Source: JAXLWB01 sp046328715 (lineage in GTDB: Bacteria; Chloroflexota; Anaerolineae; Caldilineales; Caldilineaceae). From it: 64,000 nucleotides of DNA. Positions 8,633 to 16,258 of this stretch are shown in pieces. The stretch is taken from NCBI GenBank assembly GCA_046328715.1, contig JAXLWB010000020.1, positions 1 through 64,000 of the forward strand, written 5' to 3'. The notes under the pieces were generated by a model. That model had not been told where the DNA came from, made no database searches, and saw nothing but the letters and a program-made list of their open reading frames with translations. A program made the position numbers and the translations under genes. Within the stretch, counting starts at the first letter, position 1. Each line of letters begins with the position of its first letter.

Positions 8633-9145
8633 TTACTCGGGAACCGCAGAAGGTACAACAGTGTAAGAAGGGCGTAATTCGTGCTCTTCGACCAGCTTTT
8701 TCAACATGCCAAGCGCAACATTCCAGTAGAAGGCCAGATGTCGATAGATCGGATCGGTCGCGAAGTTACTCGCGGTGAGGGCGAGGCTAGTCTGTTCGCC
8801 AAGCGATGTCAGTTGGAATTCGAAGATCGAGTGATTTTCGGGCTGATCCGGCAGCCGAGAGATCGAACTCAGATGTGTGTATTTTAGGAGTCTCTCTACC
8901 TCAAACTGTAGCACCACACCCCTGTTTTCGAACTTCACCTTGTGCAGATTGCCCCGGATAATGAAAGGTGCACCCACCCTCCAGTCGGTGAGTATTTCGA
9001 TCTCGCTTTCGGCCATCCACAGCTTCATCAATGCTGGCTCAGTCAGCGCTGCCCAAACTTTGCTTGTTGGTGCGTGGATCGTGATGGTCTTGTGGAACAC
9101 TCTGTTCTGGGGGAGAGCTTGCTCATCGTCTGGATTTTGCGTCAT
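8633..9145 (-). CDS. SRPBCC (AHSA1-like) domain protein
   Basis: A 170-residue protein from the ATG at 9145, chosen because it forms a 4-bp ATGA overlap with the upstream nucleotidyltransferase stop. The START/SRPBCC signature is clear: HKTITIHAPTSKVWAALTEP, then MKLWMAESEIEI, and a C-terminal helix YWNVALGMLKKLVEEHEL. The fold makes a deep hydrophobic pocket; members include aromatase/cyclase-like enzymes, chaperone activators and ligand carriers. Translational coupling with the nucleotidyltransferase suggests it belongs to the cluster, perhaps binding a lipid-like intermediate; this is inference. Confidence 0.8.
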   Translation of the reverse strand: MTQNPDDEQALPQNRVFHKTITIHAPTSKVWAALTEPALMKLWMAESEIEILTDWRVGAPFIIRGNLHKVKFENRGVVLQFEVERLLKYTHLSSISRLPDQPENHSIFEFQLTSLGEQTSLALTASNFATDPIYRHLAFYWNVALGMLKKLVEEHELRPSYTVVPSAVPE

Positions 9146-10404
9146 GGTGTTGCTTTTGAACCCGCCAGCCACTGTTGCAGCCGCTCTTGCTGTTTGACCA
9201 TTGTCATCATATTCGGGTCGCCAAAGTAGACACGCCAAGTCTTCAGCGCGAATTTGCCTAGTAAATCTTTGAATCGTACGCCGTAGTAGTAATAGAGCCA
9301 GGGTGAATTGACCCCAATCGCATACTTTGTTGCCATTTCTTTGGGCGAAAGAAACAGGCGCTCTCTGAGCGACCGCACTCCTGAGGCCAAGGTAGGCTTA
9401 TGCAGGAAACTCCAGAAATAACTGTCTGGGGTCACAATCGAAGCACGCTGTTCGGGAAATAACAATCCTTGTAGCTCATCTCTCGTGAAAGGAGTAGGTT
9501 TCATTGAATATAGACTTGCTACGAGTGGATTAGGAATATCGACACCTAGCAACTGTTGCGCTGCTGACAAAGCCAGATAAACGCCTCGCTCACACTGCCA
9601 TGCGGCTGCCCGCGCACGTACAGTTTCCCAATCCAATGTATCTCCATAATACCGCAACAATTCAGCAATATCGCAAAGAGAACGAACACCGTGTTGAAAC
9701 CAATGATGGTAGGTTGCATGCACACAAACGTGGATTAACAAATCCTCCGGGCATAAACCTTCAGCGCTAATCCCATTCAACATGGCGGCTCTGCGGTGCG
9801 ACCAGAGTTGTTCGACCGGAATGGCGTAGCCCCGATTCGGTGGCGTAACCTGCCAATGGAGTTCAATAACAGGCACCTTGTTGGGATGAATAAAAGGAGG
9901 CACATGATGGCGATAAGTGAGATATGCATCTAGCGAGCGCCAGGGCGTTTCCGGTTGATAGCCAAGCGCATGTAACTGTTCAACCGCCGTCATGATGTTT
10001 GCTTCTTGCACCAGAATATCCATATCGACCATCGAACGTAAGGCGATTGACTCATAAACAGTTGCGCCGAGATGAGCTCCTTTGAGTACCAGTACCGGGA
10101 TCTGCTGCTTTTGCAGTGCAGCCAACAATTGACCCAAGGCATGATAGATTTGCATGTTACGCGAGGCATTGACGCGATGGCTCTTTTGCAAAAGTTGCCG
10201 GATTTCGCTTGGTAGAGCTGCTTCACAGTTGTGAGTCTTCAGCCGATGATAGAGTAGGGCTGCAACCTGCTGCTCGACCGCCAACGCAACCAGTGCTTGC
10301 CAGCCCGTGATTGAGCACTTCTCCAACCGTTCCGCCAAATCATGGGGCGGGGTATGGCGTAAACTGTCCAGCAGTAGATTTTGGATCTCTTTGTTTGAAC
10401 CCAT
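9142..10404 (-). CDS. Nucleotidyltransferase family protein (NTP_transf_5-like)
   Basis: A 420-residue protein of the uncharacterised nucleotidyltransferase family often found next to HPr-kinase-like and PqqD-like proteins in peptide and polysaccharide clusters. The core is IPVLVLKGAHLGATVYES followed by LRSMVDMDILVQ, which supplies the G-x-h and D-x-D metal-binding acids of the pol-beta fold. Helical domains surround it, with a conserved IELHWQVTPP and DLLIHVCVHATYHHW further on. The exact transfer reaction is unknown for the family. It is preceded by a degenerate paralogue with a 38-base gap and followed by the SRPBCC gene with a 4-bp overlap. Consistent with modification or handling of the cluster product. 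Confidence 0.85.
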   Translation of the reverse strand: MGSNKEIQNLLLDSLRHTPPHDLAERLEKCSITGWQALVALAVEQQVAALLYHRLKTHNCEAALPSEIRQLLQKSHRVNASRNMQIYHALGQLLAALQKQQIPVLVLKGAHLGATVYESIALRSMVDMDILVQEANIMTAVEQLHALGYQPETPWRSLDAYLTYRHHVPPFIHPNKVPVIELHWQVTPPNRGYAIPVEQLWSHRRAAMLNGISAEGLCPEDLLIHVCVHATYHHWFQHGVRSLCDIAELLRYYGDTLDWETVRARAAAWQCERGVYLALSAAQQLLGVDIPNPLVASLYSMKPTPFTRDELQGLLFPEQRASIVTPDSYFWSFLHKPTLASGVRSLRERLFLSPKEMATKYAIGVNSPWLYYYYGVRFKDLLGKFALKTWRVYFGDPNMMTMVKQQERLQQWLAGSKATP

Positions 10405-10442
10405 ATCACTCCTTTTTGATCGATACTAGCCATTAACAACGG

Positions 10443-11465
10443 CTAAGGGTATGGTATGTTACGTCGCTGATAGGCTGACCAAAGTGCTAAAAGCTGTCCC
10501 ATTGTTCTTGGCAACCGCATATAAAGTTTTGCCTCCCAGGCTTCAATGGGCTGCACGGGGCGAGTCGCCAGAGTCTGCAAAACAGACCTCGGGATCGAAG
10601 TATCCAAATACTGGTGAAGTGTCTCTAGTGCTGTACGCATGCGAAAGGTGAATGTCCGTTGCGTTGCGACTGTAAGCAAACGTGGCCAATCGATCTCATC
10701 CAGTGTTGTGCGCAAGAGCATGAAAGCATCTGCCAGCCACTGGACTGCCCCATCGCGCCAGCATTGTACGAGGCCCTGACTACAGATCCAAAGTAGCAGA
10801 TTGGTTGGATCGACTCCTCGTATCGTCATGCCATTGACGGTGAACCGCTGGGAGTTTTGCCAGATATCTGGTGGAAACGCTAAAGTGCTATCAGTTGGTA
10901 GGCAATGCCAGTGCAGTGCCAGCTCTTGCCCAGGTGGTTGATAGCGCTGCGCTTGACCGTAAGCAATTGTCATGAAGCGGTCCAAGCGACGCTTTGCGGG
11001 TTGAGGTTGCCAACCGGCTTGCTTTAACTGAGCCTGTATGCCATCTGTCTGGATGGCTGGCGTCAACAAATGGTTGTGCGAAATGTTGCGTAATCCTGGT
11101 GCCGGGTAATAGACCATGGCTAACAGGATGTCACCCATCAGTAAATAAGCGCTGTCACTCTCCTGCAGGCCCTGCACCAAGGCAGCTATTGACCGTAAAT
11201 AGGTCTGATTTTGGGCCCAGGTGCGTCGATGAATGCCATGACATGTATCCAGCAAAGGATCGTTTATTCCCTGTTGCTTCAGGTTATAGGCAAGCATCGG
11301 CAATAGCCCAAAGCCGCCTGGTGGTAGACGGTCGAAATCGGCATTGATCCGCCACGCCTGCCAAGCAGTCAGACTGTCGTCACCCTGGAGGAGGGCGGCG
11401 CGCAATAGCAAGATCTGTTCTGGATTGGGCCAACGCCTCGGTGATGGCTTCATTTGATCCTTCAT
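10443..11465 (-). CDS. Degenerate nucleotidyltransferase paralogue (probable pseudoenzyme)
   Basis: A 340-residue protein with the same helical layout as the following nucleotidyltransferase: an N-terminal helical region, a core LLMGDILLAMVYYPAP, then LRNISHNHLLTP, ELALHWHCLP, and TNLLLWICSQGLVQCW. At the place where the neighbour has the metal-binding D-x-D (VDMDILV), this one has SHNHLLT with no acid, so it is unlikely to be catalytic. A role as a partner or regulatory subunit of its paralogue is plausible. It begins with a 4-bp ATGA overlap with the ABC exporter stop. Confidence 0.72.
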   Translation of the reverse strand: MKDQMKPSPRRWPNPEQILLLRAALLQGDDSLTAWQAWRINADFDRLPPGGFGLLPMLAYNLKQQGINDPLLDTCHGIHRRTWAQNQTYLRSIAALVQGLQESDSAYLLMGDILLAMVYYPAPGLRNISHNHLLTPAIQTDGIQAQLKQAGWQPQPAKRRLDRFMTIAYGQAQRYQPPGQELALHWHCLPTDSTLAFPPDIWQNSQRFTVNGMTIRGVDPTNLLLWICSQGLVQCWRDGAVQWLADAFMLLRTTLDEIDWPRLLTVATQRTFTFRMRTALETLHQYLDTSIPRSVLQTLATRPVQPIEAWEAKLYMRLPRTMGQLLALWSAYQRRNIPYP

Positions 11466-13390
11466 CGTTCGCTCGTTACTGATCCCATCTGCTGGCGATG
11501 CAGTCGATATAACATTGCGTAATGTCCACCTCGGGCAAGCAACTCTTCATGTTGACCCGACTCGATCAGCTTTCCCTTCTCCAACACTAAGATGCGATCC
11601 GCCATACGAATCGTCGAGAAGCGGTGCGAGATCAACACCGTAGTGCGCCCCGCAGATGCCTTGCGAAAGCGGCTGAAAAGTTCATACTCGGCGCGAGCAT
11701 CAAGGCTGGCGCTTGGCTCGTCCAGGATAAGCAGCCGTGCGTTATGCCGAGCAAGTCCACGGGCCAAGGCCAGCTTTTGCCACTGTCCTCCTGAAAGATT
11801 GCGTTTCCCAAATTGTCGCCCCAGCAAGGTTTCGTACCCTTGCGGCAAGCTGGCGATCAGCCCCTCAACTTGGGCTATTCGGGCAAGTTCCTTGACTTCT
11901 GTCGGTCGATCGAGGAGCCGTTGCCAATCGCCGTAAGCAATATTCTCGTGCACAGTTGCCTCATAGGGAGCAAAGCGCTGAAAGACAAAACCGATCTGTT
12001 CTTGCCAGGCTTGTGGATCAATCGTTTGTAGATCGACACCATCCACCCAAATGCGGCCCAGAGTTGGCAAATATAAACCGGCCAGGAGCATGGCGAGCGT
12101 ACTTTTTCCTGCACCATTTTCGCCTACGATTACTACCGTTTCGCCCGGCTGCAAACAGAATGAGAGGTTGGCGAGGGCTGGCTCGTCGCTATTGGGATAG
12201 GTGAAAGAGACGTTGTCAAATTCGATGGATCCCGTTTTTAGTGAGCAAGGCGATGTTGACCACATGTCAGGCGTGATAATAACTTGCTCGGGTGATGTCT
12301 GTAAGTCAGGTGCTTGTTCTGACAGGCAGAAAGATCGTTCTGTGGCTGTCTCTTGTTGCAGGACATGGGGCGTCGGTTGTAAAGCAAGGAAGGACTGAAG
12401 GTCTGCCAAATGCAAGAGTTGTTCGCGCATCCCGGCCAACGTCTGCACCAGGGATTGAACTGCGTTTTGCAGTTGCATTGCGCTGCTGATATAGATCGCC
12501 AAATCGCCCACTGTCAACGTCCCTGCAAAGATGCGCCCAGCAATGCGCCCAAAGAGCGCATAAAGCCCTACTACGCCAACAATAGCAAAGCTGACATTCA
12601 ACCACAAGCCAAAGCGGTAGAGCTGGCGATCTTCACGAATAAACTCATTGCTCAAGGCCTGAAAACGTTCAGTAAAGAGAGGTAATAGGTTGAAAAGTTT
12701 CAGCTCTGGTAACAGACGTAAGTCTGCTAGCGTACGGATATAGTAATTTGACCAGCGATGTTTCACTGTGCGTCGTTGGTTTGTGGTATAGGTTTGATTG
12801 GCTAAGTGCAAGCGTAGGAGCAAAGTCGGTAGTGCTAGCATCGCCAACCAGCCTACCATGAGTGGTTCAATCCAAAGCAGAATTCCGACGAGGCTGGCTA
12901 GACGCAGGATAAGATTGAGCAGCAATACTATTCTATTGATGAGTTGCCCAACTAACCCTTGGCCGTAGCGGCGGGCGCTCTCAAGCAGATCTTGGGTTTG
13001 GGTACTTTCCATCATGGCTAGATCCAGGTGAGAAGCTTGATTCATTATCTTCAGCCCCACACACTGATAAAGCTCATCCTGCAAGCACTGTTGCCAATAG
13101 TCGCCCAGATTGGTGATGATTGCATTGACAGTCGCCAGCAGCGCACCCAGTACAAGCCAGAACAGGAGGTGGGTGTTATTATTATTACCCTGTTGAACTC
13201 CTACCACAATGGCGTTGATCAATCCTCGCCCTGTTAATGCAAGGGCGGCAGGTAGCACGCTTTCCAATAAAGACATCACGAGAAAGCCAACGAATAAACG
13301 AGTGTTGGTTGACCAAGCTATCAGCCAGACCCACTGTAAGGTTTGGGGCAGCGCTTGCCATTGTTGCCCATTCGGCTTTTTTATCAACAT
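11462..13390 (-). CDS. ABC exporter, fused permease and ATPase
   Basis: A 642-residue half-transporter. The N-terminal part (about residues 20-320) has transmembrane segments, and the ATPase follows with Walker A VGENGAGKSTLAMLLAG, the Q-loop region IGFVFQRFAPYEATV, signature LSGGQWQKLALARGLA, Walker B RLLILDEPSASLD and switch His in VLISHRFSTIRMADR. This is the layout of homodimeric type IV peptide/lipid exporters. Sitting directly downstream of the NRPS genes, and overlapping both neighbours by a few bases, it is the obvious candidate to export or flip the product. Alternative: a peptide exporter not linked to the NRPS. About 100 residues between the two domains are less conserved. Confidence 0.9.
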   Translation of the reverse strand: MLIKKPNGQQWQALPQTLQWVWLIAWSTNTRLFVGFLVMSLLESVLPAALALTGRGLINAIVVGVQQGNNNNTHLLFWLVLGALLATVNAIITNLGDYWQQCLQDELYQCVGLKIMNQASHLDLAMMESTQTQDLLESARRYGQGLVGQLINRIVLLLNLILRLASLVGILLWIEPLMVGWLAMLALPTLLLRLHLANQTYTTNQRRTVKHRWSNYYIRTLADLRLLPELKLFNLLPLFTERFQALSNEFIREDRQLYRFGLWLNVSFAIVGVVGLYALFGRIAGRIFAGTLTVGDLAIYISSAMQLQNAVQSLVQTLAGMREQLLHLADLQSFLALQPTPHVLQQETATERSFCLSEQAPDLQTSPEQVIITPDMWSTSPCSLKTGSIEFDNVSFTYPNSDEPALANLSFCLQPGETVVIVGENGAGKSTLAMLLAGLYLPTLGRIWVDGVDLQTIDPQAWQEQIGFVFQRFAPYEATVHENIAYGDWQRLLDRPTEVKELARIAQVEGLIASLPQGYETLLGRQFGKRNLSGGQWQKLALARGLARHNARLLILDEPSASLDARAEYELFSRFRKASAGRTTVLISHRFSTIRMADRILVLEKGKLIESGQHEELLARGGHYAMLYRLHRQQMGSVTSER

Positions 13391-16245
13391 GGGCTGGCTT
13401 CCCTCTGATTGGTTAGTGAGCTACTGCTCATCGTTGCTACCGCCGGTGGATAGGCCAAATGTTCACGCATCAACCACCAGGGTACCGCCCAAGGGTTCCT
13501 GGCCCATTGCTCCCTTAGGTGTGCGACATATTGCGCCATGAGATGATGCACCCGTTCTGTGTAACTCATAGCTGGCGTTCCCCTATCAAACGGCCCGATC
13601 AAGTGAAAACTGAAACGATTGTAGGCTTGCAACTCACTGGCTACAAAAAAGATCTGGGCATTGGTGAGGATGGCTAAGTCGGCAAAGCTTGTGCGAAATT
13701 CGTGCATGCGGCCGTGAAACGGCACGTTAATCGCGGTGCCACGCCCGCGATTAACATCCGGCGCAATCGAAATTGCTCTCCCTTGTTGCAGCGCTTGGCG
13801 CGCCAGTTCGAGTTGACGACTGTATAAAATATGTTCAGCTGTGGCCCGATTCTCCTGAAAACGGGTGGTTAACAGTTCCACACTAATCGTCATACCGCGG
13901 GCTAACCGGAGCGAACGAAAGTAGGGGGCCTGATATTGGTGGCTGGTTAACAAAATGATACCCTGTTGGGCTTGAGTCTGTGTAACGCGCGTCAGACCTT
14001 CAACCCGGATGGTGCCTTTGGGGATGCGTTGAAAAATAGCGTTACGTAACCCATACTGATTCAACATCCCATAGAAGAGACAGTGGGCCACACGATTGCC
14101 TTGTGCGGGTGGCTGCTCAAGACCCTCCAGAAATTGTTGAATGAGTGCGGTCTGGTCCGCTAAATAGCGCGATTGGAGCCAGGGCTGTTGCAACAAGCTG
14201 TACAACAGCCTGAGGGCAACCGGCTGCGGTAAGCGCAACAGGCGCTGTAATGAACGGGAAGGCGCTGGTTTGTGTCGAACTTGATTGCGCATCTGCTCAA
14301 GGTTGGCCTTATCGTCAAGCAGGTCATACAAGCGGCGCAGTTCAGCCTCATCGCTGTCCGCAAACGCCGTCGTCTCTTCTGCGCTGCTTGGCTGCTCTGG
14401 GGTCGCCTCTGGGTTGAGTAAGGTAGCCAAGTGAGCAATGGTTGGATTAAAAATAAAAGAGCGGAGCACTAACGATTGCTGGAACTGTTGCTCAACCTGC
14501 ATGAGCATCCGTGTCATCAATAGAGAATGGCCACCTAAGTGAAAGAAGTTATCATCAATGCCAATCGGTGCGACATTGAGCAGTGTACTCCAAAGGTGTA
14601 TAAGTGCCTGTTCCGTAGGGGTGCGCGGTGCTCTCTGTGGGCCAGAGTGCTCTGCCGCTATCGCCGCAGGGGGCTGCAGCGCACGGCGATCGATTTTGCC
14701 GTTCGCGGTAAGGGGCAACATCGCCAGCCTGACAAAGTGGCTGGGGATCATATAGGACGGCAACTGCGTGTGGAGCCAGTTGCGCAGATCTTGATCGGTT
14801 GTCGCTGTTGCTGATTCCGCAACCCAATAGGCGACCAAGCTTGCTTCCCCTTGTTGATCGTCCTGGCTCACCACCACAACTTCTTTGACGGCGGGGTTAC
14901 GCAAAAGGGCACGCTCCACTTCGCCTAACTCCACCCGGTAGCCGTGTAGCTTGACCTGATTGTCCAGGCGGCCCAGATGAATTAAGCAGCCATCTGCCCG
15001 TAGAAAACCGCTATCGCCAGTGCGGTAGACGTATCCATTTGCTTGGAAACGAGCGTCCGTTTGGTCCGTTTGGCGCCAGTACCCCTGCGCCAAGTAGGCT
15101 GTGGTGAGGGTGATTTCGCCCCGTTCACCGTGCTGTCGTGGTTGCCCGGCCTCGTCTGCAATTGCAATTTGCATGTCAATCATCGGATAGCCAACCGGCA
15201 ACGGGTCTTCCGGCAAGGGGTTTTGGTGATCAAAGAGATAGTAACAGAAACCGCCAGCCGTCTCGGTTGCACCCAGCGAATTGTAAAGAATGGTGGTGGG
15301 TGGGAAGGCTTGTCGATAGTGCGTCACATCTTGCCGATAGAGCGTATCCCCGCCGATACAAATGAGCCGTACCTTGCTCAAGTCCAGATCTGGCGTGAGT
15401 AGCGTGAGAAACTGGCGAAACGTCGGCGTAACAAAGCCCAGGATTGTAATGTTGTGCTCTTGCAGCCACAGCGGCAATTCGGCCAACGGGCGCGTTTTGA
15501 GATCGAATAAGCACGTCATGGCGCCGTTGAGGAGGGGGCAGAAGAGGTCACGCAGACCAGCAATGGCGTCATAGGTGTGGACGCAACTGCAACGATCTTC
15601 ACAACTCAAATGAACAATTTCGGTTTGACGCTTGATGCGATGGAGCAAAGCGCGGTGAGTGAGCAGAATGCCTTTGGGACGCCCGGTTGAGCCGGAGGTA
15701 TACAAAAGCAAGGCCGGCGCATCGGCAGGAATCAATAAGCCAGGATTGCCAAGCGACCTGGTGCTCAGCAGCGCCTCAATGGTGAGAATTGTGGCGCTTG
15801 TCGCATTGATTTCCTTTGCCAGCGCCAAATGTTGCTGATCGGTCAGGAGCAGACGCGCCCCGCTATCCACCACTCTCTCGATCAGGCGTGCTGCCGGTTG
15901 AGTTGGATCGAAAGGCGTGTAGAAGTGACCTGCCTTCAAAACCCCTAAGAGTGCAACGATAGCCGCTGGTGTATGGCCGAAGAGTAAGATCACTGGGACA
16001 TTATGCGCCGCCGTTTGCGTTAACACGACGTGCGCAATCTGATTCGCTTGTTGGTTCAACAGTTCATAGGTCAAACAAAGATTCGCCATTTTTACGGCCG
16101 GTCGTTCTGGGTAGCGTGCGGTCATCGCCTCAAAGCGGGCGACAAGGGAGCTAGTTAAGACAGCAGGCGGAAACGCTTCCCATTCCCCGCTGGGGTGGAA
16201 ACACTTCGCCTGAATCGCCAACTGCTCTTGGAAGGTTGTATCCAT
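13384..16245 (-). CDS. NRPS: A - PCP - LPLAT (LpxL/HtrB-like acyltransferase) protein
   Basis: A 953-residue assembly-line protein. The adenylation domain (about 25-535) has A3 LLLYTSGSTGRPKG, A7 YRTGD, A8 GRLDNQVKLHGYRVELGE and A10 LTANGKIDRRAL. At the usual substrate-Asp position (FDxSxxxxF region) it reads AIAGLRDLF with no Asp, so an unusual substrate is likely. The PCP has LGGHSLLM (Ser near 571). The last 300 residues lack condensation or thioesterase motifs. They instead match the LpxL/HtrB lipid A acyltransferase group: IILLTSH (His near 768), SIAPDVNRGRGTAINVPFHG, RTSFADLAILTNAQI, and an end AVPWWLMREHL. The acid of the HX4D/E motif is not seen. Probably moves a PCP-bound acyl group to an acceptor. 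Overlaps the exporter by 7 bases; domain assignment by motif only. Confidence 0.82.
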   Translation of the reverse strand: MDTTFQEQLAIQAKCFHPSGEWEAFPPAVLTSSLVARFEAMTARYPERPAVKMANLCLTYELLNQQANQIAHVVLTQTAAHNVPVILLFGHTPAAIVALLGVLKAGHFYTPFDPTQPAARLIERVVDSGARLLLTDQQHLALAKEINATSATILTIEALLSTRSLGNPGLLIPADAPALLLYTSGSTGRPKGILLTHRALLHRIKRQTEIVHLSCEDRCSCVHTYDAIAGLRDLFCPLLNGAMTCLFDLKTRPLAELPLWLQEHNITILGFVTPTFRQFLTLLTPDLDLSKVRLICIGGDTLYRQDVTHYRQAFPPTTILYNSLGATETAGGFCYYLFDHQNPLPEDPLPVGYPMIDMQIAIADEAGQPRQHGERGEITLTTAYLAQGYWRQTDQTDARFQANGYVYRTGDSGFLRADGCLIHLGRLDNQVKLHGYRVELGEVERALLRNPAVKEVVVVSQDDQQGEASLVAYWVAESATATTDQDLRNWLHTQLPSYMIPSHFVRLAMLPLTANGKIDRRALQPPAAIAAEHSGPQRAPRTPTEQALIHLWSTLLNVAPIGIDDNFFHLGGHSLLMTRMLMQVEQQFQQSLVLRSFIFNPTIAHLATLLNPEATPEQPSSAEETTAFADSDEAELRRLYDLLDDKANLEQMRNQVRHKPAPSRSLQRLLRLPQPVALRLLYSLLQQPWLQSRYLADQTALIQQFLEGLEQPPAQGNRVAHCLFYGMLNQYGLRNAIFQRIPKGTIRVEGLTRVTQTQAQQGIILLTSHQYQAPYFRSLRLARGMTISVELLTTRFQENRATAEHILYSRQLELARQALQQGRAISIAPDVNRGRGTAINVPFHGRMHEFRTSFADLAILTNAQIFFVASELQAYNRFSFHLIGPFDRGTPAMSYTERVHHLMAQYVAHLREQWARNPWAVPWWLMREHLAYPPAVATMSSSSLTNQREASPC

Positions 16246-16258
16246 AGGTAAGTTCTAA

